NCBI GenBank assembly: GCA_025055635.1
Contig: JANWWQ010000011.1
Span: 1-51,215, forward strand
Direction: 5' to 3'
Origin: Flavobacteriales bacterium
GTDB taxonomy: Bacteria > Bacteroidota > Bacteroidia > CAIKAF01
DNA: 51,215 nucleotides
Shown: one piece after another, positions 1-9,013 of the stretch
How the letters are laid out: the number at the start of each line of letters is the position of its first letter
How positions within the stretch are numbered: position 1 is the first letter of the stretch
Translations under genes and position numbers: made by a program
The notes under the pieces: model-generated
Told to the model about the DNA's origin: nothing
The model's input: only the letters and a program-made list of their open reading frames with translations
Database searches by the model: none

Positions 1-2288
1 ATTTTGGAGGCCGCATTCTTCTGGTGCTCTGATGCTTTGCGGGGGGTATTTTGTTCTAGTTTTTCGCTGGCTCTGTCCAGTTCCTGCTGAATATCAGCAG
101 CCTGCTCTTGCAACTCGGACAGGTGATCCATGGGATTTTCTAGCGCCTGGTTTTTTTGTTCTATTTCTTTAAGTTGTTGTTTTAGATCCTGAAAATCCTG
201 ATTTATTTTATATTGGTCTTGTTGCGCCTGGGACACTTGGTCAGCTCCGGCTTGTCGGTTTTCTTCAGCTTCCCGGCGCTGTTCCCGGGCCATCTGGTCC
301 AGCTTATCGGCGGCGGCGTTTAAGAGACTTTCCAGCTCCAGCTTTTTGAATAATTCACGCAGCCGTTCCAATTGCTTTTCAAGACTTAAGGTCGTTTCGC
401 GGGCTTGTTCCACCATCTCTTTAAGTTGGCTGCGATCGCCCTGCTGTTCCAAGAGTTTGCGAATCTCTTCCAGAAGGTGGCGGAGTTCGTCAGTCAAAAG
501 TTTATCGGTTTCTTTCTCCAGGGCTTTCCTCTCTTCCAGAGTAGGATCGTTGGGCCATTGTTCCCTAAGGCGTTGGGCCGTTTCCATGTCTTTTTTCAAT
601 TGTTCAATCTGACGGCGCAGCGATTCTTCCATGCGCAGGAGGTCCTCAGCTTTCTTTCTGTCCTGCCAGTCAGAGCCGCGCTTTTCCGTGAGCTGACGCT
701 GAAGACTTTGTAATTCTTTATCCATCCGCTGGGATTGCTGCAGGCTTCCGGAGATGTTGTCGGCCACGGACTGATCGGTCTGACGGGTCCTTTCCTGTTG
801 CTCTTCAAGCGTAGGGATACGTAAGATACGTTCAGGGGTAGAGGTACATTTGGAACCGTGCACGCCATCGTTGTCACACACGATGAAAGAATAATGTATC
901 TGGTCGCCAGGGGCCGGTTGCAATAAGCCGAAGTCCATAGTATGCACGAATAAGTGCTGACGGGCACCTGAAGGAAGGGGAAGAGATACTTTCTGCCGGC
1001 CCCCAGAGCGCCCATCGGTACCGCGTATTTCATAACTAAAGGTGAGGCTCCGCAAACCATAGTCATCCCTCAAGTCACCACGGAAAGCGCGCAGAGTTGA
1101 CATCAGGCTGTCTCCGCGTTCCTCTACCGTGATTTCCGGGAAGCGGTCGGGGATTACCGTGAGGTTGAAACGGAGGGTGTCCCCGGAGCCCTCGGTGCCG
1201 CTAAGGGCAATCCGATAAGAGAGGGAATTCCTGGCCCTGTAGGTGAGGGCCACGCGGCCATCCTCTGGTTCCAAAGACGGTAGGGGCTTGAGGGAGTCCG
1301 TTAAAAATTTCACCGAGTGGGTATTTTTTACATGCATTTGAAATTCCAAGAGGGTGCCTTCAGGAACGGTGATATCCCCCTGCTCAAAAGTTTGAGCGTT
1401 AAGTCCAGTGTAGGCAGGGTAGCGGGCCATAATGCGCAGATGCAGGAGTGCAGCCTTTTTGCGCACTTTGAGCACCATAGGTTCTGAGTAATACTTACCA
1501 CAACGAAGGCGAAAGTGAATATCGGTGCGGGGGGCTCGGAACTCAAAGGAAAAACGTCCTGCAGCTTCCCGCAACATTGAGTAGGAAGCCCCTTCTATCT
1601 CAATAGACATTTCTTCAGGCACCACCAGGCCTTCGGTTACTACCCGGAGCAGATAATTCTGATTTTCAGTGGTTTCCAATGGGTCGGATACCACGAACCG
1701 GAACGGAGGAGGGGGGCTGAACGGTTCTTTATAGTGGGCTATTCTATAGACTGGATCAAGGACTATTGCGGGCGCAGCAAATAGTATGAAAGCCAAAGCC
1801 AACAAGGGAGGAAGGGCATAGGGTAGGTATTTACGGTTCAAGCCTAAATTGACGGCCTGGCGAAAGTCAAATACAGAAAGTTCCTTCCTTTTCTGGTCTA
1901 TGGCAGCCTGCAACAAGACACTTTCAGGATGCTGTTTTTGTTGTTGTTCCAGCTGGAGAGCATTGAGCAGTTTGTCCCGTACGGCAGAAAAATGATTGCC
2001 CACAATGAGGGCCGCTTCTTCATATTTCAGGGGTTGACGCAACCTAAACAACCAGGACAAAGGCCGGGCTACCCACCAGAAAGTAGCCACAATAAATGCC
2101 CCAAGATAGCCCCAGAATAAAAGGGCTCGTACTGTGGAACCAAACCAACCCCAGTATTCTAATAAAACAATGATCAGCAGTGAGGAAACCAAAAGCGCGG
2201 TATTGAGTAGCAGACCCCTTAAAAGAGCATTGAGGTAATATTTTCGTAGGAAGGCATCCAGCTTATGAGCCAGAGGGGACGAGGTCAT
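1..2288 (-). CDS. DUF4175-type membrane/coiled-coil protein, C-terminus cut by window edge
   Basis: An open reading frame on the minus strand begins with ATG at 2288 and stays open to the left edge, giving about 762 codons without a stop. The N-terminus has two hydrophobic segments (about residues 20-45 and 52-72) and a third near 150-175. A beta-rich extracytoplasmic part of roughly 400 residues follows, then a long Gln/Glu/Lys-rich coiled coil that continues past the edge. This order matches the large Bacteroidota family labelled DUF4175, usually 1000 or more residues, whose function is not established. It is divergent from dnaB with about 200 bases between them. The family assignment is from memory of its architecture; the open frame itself is clear. 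Confidence 0.8.
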   Translation of the reverse strand, partial: MTSSPLAHKLDAFLRKYYLNALLRGLLLNTALLVSSLLIIVLLEYWGWFGSTVRALLFWGYLGAFIVATFWWVARPLSWLFRLRQPLKYEEAALIVGNHFSAVRDKLLNALQLEQQQKQHPESVLLQAAIDQKRKELSVFDFRQAVNLGLNRKYLPYALPPLLALAFILFAAPAIVLDPVYRIAHYKEPFSPPPPFRFVVSDPLETTENQNYLLRVVTEGLVVPEEMSIEIEGASYSMLREAAGRFSFEFRAPRTDIHFRLRCGKYYSEPMVLKVRKKAALLHLRIMARYPAYTGLNAQTFEQGDITVPEGTLLEFQMHVKNTHSVKFLTDSLKPLPSLEPEDGRVALTYRARNSLSYRIALSGTEGSGDTLRFNLTVIPDRFPEITVEERGDSLMSTLRAFRGDLRDDYGLRSLTFSYEIRGTDGRSGGRQKVSLPLPSGARQHLFVHTMDFGLLQPAPGDQIHYSFIVCDNDGVHGSKCTSTPERILRIPTLEEQQERTRQTDQSVADNISGSLQQSQRMDKELQSLQRQLTEKRGSDWQDRKKAEDLLRMEESLRRQIEQLKKDMETAQRLREQWPNDPTLEERKALEKETDKLLTDELRHLLEEIRKLLEQQGDRSQLKEMVEQARETTLSLEKQLERLRELFKKLELESLLNAAADKLDQMAREQRREAEENRQAGADQVSQAQQDQYKINQDFQDLKQQLKEIEQKNQALENPMDHLSELQEQAADIQQELDRASEKLEQNTPRKASEHQKNAASK

Positions 2289-2476
2289 GGATCAAACCCA
2301 TTTACAAAAATCGTTCAGTTTTTTCGCTTCTTGAGGGAGGTAAGAAAGGGAAATCCTTTAGGAAAAACGGTTGAAAGTGCAAATCATTTTTTCAAACTCA
2401 CAATGTTAATTAATCATGAATTCAATATTGAAAATTTTTTTAGCTTAAGGTTTAACTTTAATCGTATACACACCTC

Positions 2477-2484
2477 TACTTTTG
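2477..2484 (+). promoter_or_regulatory. -7 promoter core (TACTTTTG) before dnaB
   Basis: TACTTTTG matches the Bacteroidota -7 consensus TAnnTTTG exactly. It ends four bases before the ATG at 2489, so transcription would start about at that codon. No clear -33 TTG is visible at the usual distance. Confidence 0.5.
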
Positions 2485-2488
2485 GGAC

Positions 2489-3991
2489 ATGGCTCCGAGG
2501 AGAAGGTCAATGATGGCGGAAGTGCGCCCCGGTACCGTGAGGGAGGATTTGTTGCCCTTCGGCAAGGTGCCTCCCCATTCAGAAGAATTGGAAATAATGG
2601 TGCTGGGGGCCATTTTGTTAGAAAAGCACGCCCTTGGCCTGGTGATGGAGATTGTCAACGAAGACACCTTTTACAACGATCGGCATAAAGCTATTTTTAA
2701 GGCCTGCAAAGACTTATTCGTAGCCGCCCAGCCTGTAGATATCGTCACAGTCACCGAAAAATTACGAGAACAAGGCCAGCTAGATTTTGTAGGAGGTCCA
2801 TTTTATGTGGCCAGTCTCACCGCCCGTGTAGGGTCTTCTGCAAATGTGGAATATCATGCCCGTCTTTTGCAGGAAAAGTTTATTAAACGGGACCTCATCC
2901 GTATAAGTGGCCAAATCATTGAAAAAGCTTTTGACGACAGCACCGATGCTTTTGATGTATTTGGCTTTGCTCAGGAAGAGCTCATGGCCATCATTGAAAA
3001 ATCCGTGAAAAGGGGAGTGCTCAGTATCGACAGGATCTTGAATCAAGTGGTTGGGGAGATATATGCCGCCACTCATAAAAAAGATGGCATCACAGGTGTT
3101 CCGAGCGGTTACGCCTCCCTGGATCGCATTACAGGCGGCTGGCAACGCAGCGATATGATTGTGCTGGCTGCCAGGCCCAGCGTGGGTAAGACGGCTTTTG
3201 CCCTCAACCTGGCCCGGAATGCGGCTGTGAGCTTCAATCTACCGGTGGCGGTGTTTTCCCTTGAAATGTCCAACAGTCAGCTAGTGCAACGCTTGCTAAG
3301 CATGGAAACGGGCCTAAGCATGGATAGCTTCCGTAAAGGAGCCCTTACGCGGGAGCATCTGGAAATCCTGAGCGAAAAAGTAGCTATATTAGAAAAAGCG
3401 CCACTATTCATTGACGATACTCCGGGCCTGGACATTTCTGAATTTGCCACCAAGGCCCGCAAACTCAAAATGCAGCACGATATCCAAATGATCGTGGTGG
3501 ATTATTTGCAGCTCATGCGCGCCCCCCAGGAGCACAGCGGCACCCGCGAACAAGTGGTGGCCTCTGTATCGCGTACCATAAAGCTGGTGGCTAAGGAGTT
3601 AAATATCCCCATCATTGCGCTGGCTCAGCTCAACCGAGCCATAGAAACCCGAGGCAAGGATAAGCGCCCCGAATTGAGTGACCTGCGAGAGTCAGGCGCT
3701 ATTGAACAAGACGCTGATGTGGTGGCCTTTCTCAGCCGCTTTGATGCCAGCCACCTGGATTCCTCCGATCAACCTTATCCTGAAGACATGGTGCAACTTT
3801 CCATCAAAAAACATCGCAATGGCCCCTTGGGAGAAGTGGAATTTAAGTTCCTCAAAGGGGTGGGTCGTTTCCTGGATTACTATGAGACACAGACGCAATA
3901 CACTACCACACCCGATGGAAACATCATTAAGACCGTCAGTAGCCGAATGAACCGCGATTTTGGCCTTGGGAGCGAGGAAGCGCCTTTCTAA
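2489..3991 (+). CDS. dnaB: Replicative DNA helicase DnaB
   Basis: DnaB is the hexameric 5'-to-3' helicase that unwinds DNA at the replication fork in the cytoplasm. The 500-residue product has the usual length. It has the N-terminal DnaB domain beginning near PHSEELE (about residue 29). The RecA-like C-terminal domain carries a Walker A motif ARPSVGKTA near residue 227, a Walker B MIVVDYLQL near 333 and AQLNRAIETR beyond it. There is no intein. The start is uncertain. ATG 2489 lies four bases after a -7 core and would be leaderless. ATGs at 2510 and 2513 follow a purine-rich GAGGAGAAGG. The next gene starts 43 bases downstream and could be cotranscribed. Confidence 0.97.
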   Translation: MAPRRRSMMAEVRPGTVREDLLPFGKVPPHSEELEIMVLGAILLEKHALGLVMEIVNEDTFYNDRHKAIFKACKDLFVAAQPVDIVTVTEKLREQGQLDFVGGPFYVASLTARVGSSANVEYHARLLQEKFIKRDLIRISGQIIEKAFDDSTDAFDVFGFAQEELMAIIEKSVKRGVLSIDRILNQVVGEIYAATHKKDGITGVPSGYASLDRITGGWQRSDMIVLAARPSVGKTAFALNLARNAAVSFNLPVAVFSLEMSNSQLVQRLLSMETGLSMDSFRKGALTREHLEILSEKVAILEKAPLFIDDTPGLDISEFATKARKLKMQHDIQMIVVDYLQLMRAPQEHSGTREQVVASVSRTIKLVAKELNIPIIALAQLNRAIETRGKDKRPELSDLRESGAIEQDADVVAFLSRFDASHLDSSDQPYPEDMVQLSIKKHRNGPLGEVEFKFLKGVGRFLDYYETQTQYTTTPDGNIIKTVSSRMNRDFGLGSEEAPF

Positions 3992-4034
3992 TTGGCACCT
4001 TTTTTGAGATTCCGAAGCTGTTAACCAACTCTTA

Positions 4035-5306
4035 ATGAATAGCGCCTCAAGGAGGATTTGGGGACTTGTGACCTTGACGGGGTTAATGGCTTTGCCCTTG
4101 CAAGCCACGTATATTTTAGTTCCAATGGACCACAAGCAGGAGAATCATTTGAAAGCCTACGGCGTGGCATATTGGGTGCTGGGCTTTGATGTGGAAATGT
4201 ATTGGCTGCTTAATTATCGGGGCGGCTCATTTATGTTCCGACATACGCAAATGTTTGAAAAAGAACTGCGTATTCGGGGGGTTACGTACGAGCTGATTAG
4301 CGACGCCCAAAGTGTAGCCATCCTGGCCGAGATAGCCGATCCGGGGGTCAACATGGAAGCCGTACGGATGGAAAAGGCTCCCAAAATTGCCGTGTATTCT
4401 CCTAAAGATAAACAGCCTTGGGATGACGCCGTCACACTGGTGCTTACTTATGCCGAGATACCCTACGATGTAATATACGACGATGAGGTGCTTAGTGACA
4501 AACTGCCTCAATACGACTGGCTGCATCTGCACCATGAAGATTTTACCGGACAATATGGTAAATTCTGGGCGGGATATCGCAATGCCGACTGGTACAAGGA
4601 AGAGGTAAGGAACAACGAGGCCACAGCCCGCCGCTGGGGCTTCTCCAAAGTGTCACAATTGAAACTGGCCGTGGCCAAAAAAATTAAGGAATTCGTGGCC
4701 GGCGGTGGTTATTTGTTTGCCATGTGTAGCGCCACAGACACTTACGACATTGCCCTTGCTGCTGAAGGAACAGACATCTGCGAATATATGTTTGACGGCG
4801 ATCCAATGGATCCCCATGCCCAGGAAAAGTTGGATTTTTCTAAAACGTTTGCTTTTACAGGCTTCACCATCAGCCGCAACCCCAGTGAATATGAGCATTC
4901 CAATATTGATGCCACCAACTATCGCCAATTACCTAGGACTCTGGATTTTTTTACACTGTTTGACTTTTCGGCAAAGTGGGACATCATTCCCACAATGCTC
5001 ACCCAATGTCATGAACGAGTAATCCCTGGTTTTATGGGACAGACCACGGCTTTTCGCAAGCAATTCATCAAAAATGGTGTAGTGATCTTGGCCGATAATA
5101 AAGCTGCCAATGAAGCCCGATATATTCATGGAGAATTTGGTCGGGGATTCTGGAGCTTTTACGGAGGCCATGATCCGGAAGACTATCAGCACATGGTGGG
5201 TGATCCTCCGACCAACCTGGAACTGTTTCCGAATTCGCCGGGGTACCGGCTCATTCTGAACAATGTCTTGTTTCCGGCGGCCCGCAAGCAAAAGCAAAAG
5301 ACCTAA
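4035..5306 (+). CDS. Exported protein of unknown function, conserved in Bacteroidota
   Basis: The 423-residue product starts with a signal peptide of about 24 residues (hydrophobic GLVTLTGLMALPLQA) and is probably periplasmic. The mature part begins with TYILVPMDHKQ and includes NYRGGSF near residue 60. A GGGYLFAMCSATDT stretch near 230 resembles the Cys turn of class-I glutamine-amidotransferase-like or ThuA-like folds. I recall relatives in Flavobacteria labelled asparagine synthetase B. The sequence does not support that label: there is no N-terminal nucleophile Cys, no PP-loop (SGGxDS-type) motif, and the protein is exported. It follows dnaB by 43 bases. The function is unknown. Confidence 0.8.
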   Translation: MNSASRRIWGLVTLTGLMALPLQATYILVPMDHKQENHLKAYGVAYWVLGFDVEMYWLLNYRGGSFMFRHTQMFEKELRIRGVTYELISDAQSVAILAEIADPGVNMEAVRMEKAPKIAVYSPKDKQPWDDAVTLVLTYAEIPYDVIYDDEVLSDKLPQYDWLHLHHEDFTGQYGKFWAGYRNADWYKEEVRNNEATARRWGFSKVSQLKLAVAKKIKEFVAGGGYLFAMCSATDTYDIALAAEGTDICEYMFDGDPMDPHAQEKLDFSKTFAFTGFTISRNPSEYEHSNIDATNYRQLPRTLDFFTLFDFSAKWDIIPTMLTQCHERVIPGFMGQTTAFRKQFIKNGVVILADNKAANEARYIHGEFGRGFWSFYGGHDPEDYQHMVGDPPTNLELFPNSPGYRLILNNVLFPAARKQKQKT

Positions 5307-5385
5307 GGAAAAAGGGCTGATTCCAAAAGGAATATCCGGATTTCAGGATAGTTTTTTATTTACCAAAACCATTGAATAAGTGGGA

Positions 5386-5440
5386 CCCAAAGGCGAAGGG
5401 CTGCTTTGGGTGAGGGATCCGAAGGGCAGAGCGTCCCTCA
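5386..5440. repeat. Tandem hairpins in the intergenic region
   Basis: Two inverted repeats lie back to back in the 219-base gap after 5306. CCCAAAG (5386-5392) pairs with CTTTGGG (5404-5410), and TGAGGGA (5411-5417) pairs with TCCCTCA (5434-5440). There is no T-run directly after, so this is not a classic intrinsic terminator. The stretch from 5410 shares 15 of 19 bases with part of the GC-rich element at 15267-15355, which suggests a dispersed repeat. Confidence 0.5.
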
Positions 5441-5520
5441 GGGAGGTACGATCAAATGACCTTAAAAAGAGAGAACAAATCCGTGTTCATGCTCCATAAA
5501 AGCCTTTGGTAAAGGGTTTG

Positions 5521-5528
5521 TATTTTTG
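5521..5528 (+). promoter_or_regulatory. -7 promoter core (TATTTTTG) before the E1 gene
   Basis: TATTTTTG matches TAnnTTTG. It overlaps the most upstream possible start (TTG 5526). If it is used, translation must start downstream, for example at TTG 5535 or GTG 5550. No TTG is seen at a standard -33 distance. Confidence 0.4.
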
Positions 5529-7964
5529 CCTGTTTTGGATACAAGTTGCGTGGAACCTACAACCACCAAAAAGAAAACAAGTCAGCAAGCGGGCATCACC
5601 TTTGAGGAATTTCGCCAAGAGATATTGCGCGACCTGCACATAGCCATAGAAAGCCGCGAAGCTAGCTTGATCGGACGCAGAGAAGTCCTTACGGGGAAGG
5701 CTAAATTTGGAATCTTCGGCGACGGCAAAGAACTTGCCCAAATAGCCTTAGCTAAGTTCATTCGCGAGGGAGACTTCAGGGCGGGGTACTACCGTGACCA
5801 GACCCTGATGATGGCTTTAGGCCTAATGACCACTGAACAATTTTTTGCCCAGTTATATGCGCATCCCAGCCTGGAACATGAACCGATGAGCGCCGGTCGG
5901 CAGATGAATGCCCATTTTGCCACCCGCTGGGTGGATGCTCAAGGCCGATGGTTGCCTCAGACCGACCGCATCAATTCTTCGGCCGACATTTCGCCCACGG
6001 CTGGCCAAATGCCTCGTCTGCTGGGGCTGGGATTGGCCTCCGTATTTTACAGGAAAAATCCTCAACTGGCTGCTTTCTCTAATTTCTCCTTTAACGGAGA
6101 CGAAATAGCTTTTGGTTCCATAGGTGATGCCAGTACCTCAGAAGGGCACTTTTGGGAAACCCTAAATGCGGCAGCAGTTACGGGAGCACCCCTGTTGATC
6201 TCAGTGTGGGACGATGGATACGGAATTTCCGTGCCAAAGGAATACCAGACAGCTCATAAAAGTGTTTCCCGTGCCGCAGAAGGCTTCGCCCTGCGCGAAG
6301 GAGAAACATCCCATGGCATTCGGATATTCAGGGCCAGGGCATGGCATTTTCCCGAATTAATACGCACTTATGAACAAGCGGTACACATTTGTCGCACGCA
6401 GCATATACCCTGCCTAGTCCATGTGGAAGAATGCACCCAGCCCCAGGGTCATTCTACTTCCGGTTCCCATGAACGTTATAAGAGTAAAGAGCGCCTGGCT
6501 TGGGAAGAAGAATATGACAATATCCGTCAATTCAAAAAGTGGATCATTGAACGCGGAATAGCGACCCCAGAGGAGGTAGAACAAGTGGATAAAGAAGCGC
6601 GCCAAGCCGCGCGACGTGCAAAGCAAGCTGCGTGGGAAAAATACATTTCTGAAATCATAGCCGAACGGGACGAACTGCTTCAAATCCTAAACAACTTCCC
6701 CCAATTTGCGGATATCGTAGAACCCTTGCGTAAAGAGCCTGCGCCTGGTCGGTATCAGGTGATGTCCACAGCCAGACGGGTGAACCTAGCTGCAAAACAC
6801 CTCCCACGGGAAACCACCGAACCTTTGCGTCGTTGGATTAGAGCCTATCGTGCTCAAGCCCGAGATAAGTATAACAGCTTTCTCTATAATGAATATCCCA
6901 CGAGCGCCCTAAATGTCCCCGTTGTAGCAGTACAATATGCCGAAGACGCTCCATTAGTGGACGGTCGGGTGGTATTGCGCGATAATTGGGATGTGTGGTT
7001 GCAGCGAGAGCCGCGTCTATTGATTTTCGGAGAAGACGTGGGCTTTATTGGCGGAGTAAACCAAACACTGGAAGGAATGCAGGCCAAATACGGTGAGCTG
7101 CGGGTGTTTGACACGGGAATTCGTGAACAGACCATCGTGGGGCAAGGAATTGGATTGGCCATGCGAGGCCTTAGACCTGTAGCCGAGATCCAATACTTGG
7201 ATTACTTAATTTTCGCGCTACAGACGTTGAGCGATGATCTGGCAACGCTCACTTATCGCACCAAAGGAGGACAACAGGCCCCACTCATCGTGAGCACGAG
7301 GGGCCATAGGCTGGAAGGCATATGGCACAGCGGCTCTCCCATGGGAATGATCATCCATGCCTTGCGCGGTATGCATGTCTGTGTCCCTAGGAATATGACT
7401 CAAGCCGCCGGCATGTACAACACACTCCTGCGTAGTATGGATCCAGCCCTGGTGATTGAACCTTTAAATGGTTACAGGTTAAAAGAAAAATTACCATCTA
7501 ATCTGGGAGACTTTACCGTGCCCCTCGGTGTACCGGAAGTCCTCCGCCCCGGCCGGGATGTAACACTTGTAACGTATGGTTCCTGCTGTCGGATCGCTTT
7601 AGGAGCAGCCCAACAACTGGAACGCATTGGTATAGATGTAGAAGTGGTGGATGTGCAAACCCTTTTGCCTTTTGACCGATTTGCTCGTATCCGCGAATCG
7701 GTAGCCAAAACGAACCGGTTGGCCATATTGGATGAAGACGTGCGGGGCGGAGCTTCGGGTTTCATTTTACAACAGCTGCTTGAAGATCAAGGTTGCTTTG
7801 ATCTGCTGGAAACAGCCCCCATCACTATTACAGCTCAGGATCATCGGCCGGCTTACGCTTCGGACGGTGATTACTTTTCAAAACCTTCAGAGGAAGACGT
7901 GGCTGAGCAGATTTACCGCATGATGCACCTCATCAATCCAAATTCGTTCCCCGATATCGATTAA
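5526..7964 (+). CDS. Fused alpha/beta 2-oxoacid dehydrogenase E1 component (ThDP-dependent)
   Basis: This E1 enzyme decarboxylates a 2-oxoacid and passes the acyl group to an E2 lipoyl enzyme. Residues about 25-330 are the alpha part, with the ThDP motif GDASTSEGHFWETLN near 206 and DDGYGIS near 235. A charged, probably helical linker spans about 340-400. The beta part from about 480 to 800 contains GEDVGFIGGV, REQTIVGQGIGLA and HRLEGIWHSG. Such single-chain fusions of about 800 residues are common in Bacteroidota. The substrate (pyruvate or branched-chain oxoacids) cannot be read from sequence, and no E2 or E3 gene is nearby. No ATG is available at the N-terminus; TTG 5526, TTG 5535 and GTG 5550 are candidates. 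menF follows after 19 bases. Confidence 0.9.
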   Translation: MPVLDTSCVEPTTTKKKTSQQAGITFEEFRQEILRDLHIAIESREASLIGRREVLTGKAKFGIFGDGKELAQIALAKFIREGDFRAGYYRDQTLMMALGLMTTEQFFAQLYAHPSLEHEPMSAGRQMNAHFATRWVDAQGRWLPQTDRINSSADISPTAGQMPRLLGLGLASVFYRKNPQLAAFSNFSFNGDEIAFGSIGDASTSEGHFWETLNAAAVTGAPLLISVWDDGYGISVPKEYQTAHKSVSRAAEGFALREGETSHGIRIFRARAWHFPELIRTYEQAVHICRTQHIPCLVHVEECTQPQGHSTSGSHERYKSKERLAWEEEYDNIRQFKKWIIERGIATPEEVEQVDKEARQAARRAKQAAWEKYISEIIAERDELLQILNNFPQFADIVEPLRKEPAPGRYQVMSTARRVNLAAKHLPRETTEPLRRWIRAYRAQARDKYNSFLYNEYPTSALNVPVVAVQYAEDAPLVDGRVVLRDNWDVWLQREPRLLIFGEDVGFIGGVNQTLEGMQAKYGELRVFDTGIREQTIVGQGIGLAMRGLRPVAEIQYLDYLIFALQTLSDDLATLTYRTKGGQQAPLIVSTRGHRLEGIWHSGSPMGMIIHALRGMHVCVPRNMTQAAGMYNTLLRSMDPALVIEPLNGYRLKEKLPSNLGDFTVPLGVPEVLRPGRDVTLVTYGSCCRIALGAAQQLERIGIDVEVVDVQTLLPFDRFARIRESVAKTNRLAILDEDVRGGASGFILQQLLEDQGCFDLLETAPITITAQDHRPAYASDGDYFSKPSEEDVAEQIYRMMHLINPNSFPDID

Positions 7965-7983
7965 GCTGGGCCCACACCTTACG

Positions 7984-9003
7984 ATGGAAGAGGTGTTGTG
8001 CGTTTTTACGGGGGAAGAGGGCTTCCGCTACATGGAAGGAGTCCCCTCGGAGGACATAAGCAAGGGGGGAGAATACTTTGTAGCGGCCCCATTTTCCTCT
8101 TCCACCCATAAAGCCTCCGTCATTCAAGGTAACATACGGAATGGTCTGCCAGACGCCTCTTTATTGAACTCTTACCTAAATAAGGTTCCTAAGACAGAAA
8201 GCTCGCCTCAAGAAACCTCCCCGGCTGTCTTCAAATCATGGGTGGAGAAGGCCTGTAAAGAAATGGAAAGGGGCATGCTGCGAAAAGTGGTGCTCTCAGC
8301 CATTAAAAAGTTTAATTGGGAACTCAATGGCCACAACTTGATCGGCTTACTTCACAAGATGGTGGCTTCCCATCCCGGTGATTTTGTGTGCTTGCTAGTA
8401 TCTCCAGCGCAGGGGGTGTGGCTGGGAGCTTCTCCGGAGTTGCTTTTAAGCATTCAAAAAGACTATATATCTTCTACTGCCCTTGCCGGTACCCGTCCGG
8501 CTCAGGGTGATCCAGAGGCCCCGTGGGGCCATAAGGAAAAAGAAGAACAGGAGCTGGTGACCCGCTTCCTTGAGGAATTTTTCATCCAAAAAGGGGTGAA
8601 GGGGCTCCGGATTCAAGGTCCTTTCACCCGGCGAGCTGGTGATTTGGAACATTTGTGTACCGAATTATCGGGACATTACGATTGGCAAAGCCTCCATGAT
8701 ATTGTGGAGCTTGCGCAAACCCTTCACCCCACTCCTGCTGTGGGGGGCTTGCCAAGGTCAGAGGCCTTGAACTTTCTGGCCTGCACAGAAACCCATGACA
8801 GGGAGCTCTATTCTGGGTATTGGGGTTACCTGACTGGCAAGGAAAGTCGGTTGTTTGTGAATATTCGTTGTGTGCGCCTCGGACCCGAGGGTTCTTGGGT
8901 GTATGCAGGGGCCGGTATAACGTCTCTCAGTCGCCCCGATACAGAATGGATTGAAGTGCGGCGCAAGATGCGCTCCACTTTGGCAGTATTTGCAGAGCCT
9001 TGA
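7984..9003 (+). CDS. menF: Isochorismate synthase MenF
   Basis: It converts chorismate to isochorismate, the committed step of menaquinone synthesis, in the cytoplasm. The 339-residue product shows the chorismate-binding fold motifs: KVVLSAIK near 100, WLGASPELLL near 143, STALAGTRPA near 160, HPTPAVGGLP near 250, RELYSGYWGYL and YAGAGITSLS near the C-terminus. Its short N-terminus is typical of Bacteroidota MenF. An isochorismate synthase for siderophores is a theoretical alternative, but menD and menB follow directly. The gene begins 19 bases after the E1 gene and ends 10 bases before menD, so it probably sits in one transcript with them. Confidence 0.93.
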   Translation: MEEVLCVFTGEEGFRYMEGVPSEDISKGGEYFVAAPFSSSTHKASVIQGNIRNGLPDASLLNSYLNKVPKTESSPQETSPAVFKSWVEKACKEMERGMLRKVVLSAIKKFNWELNGHNLIGLLHKMVASHPGDFVCLLVSPAQGVWLGASPELLLSIQKDYISSTALAGTRPAQGDPEAPWGHKEKEEQELVTRFLEEFFIQKGVKGLRIQGPFTRRAGDLEHLCTELSGHYDWQSLHDIVELAQTLHPTPAVGGLPRSEALNFLACTETHDRELYSGYWGYLTGKESRLFVNIRCVRLGPEGSWVYAGAGITSLSRPDTEWIEVRRKMRSTLAVFAEP

Positions 9004-9013
9004 ACACCCTTGC

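Noticed and set aside
8951-9013. Upstream extension of menD
   Set aside because: The extra codons lie inside menF, and the family N-terminus begins at ATG 9014.
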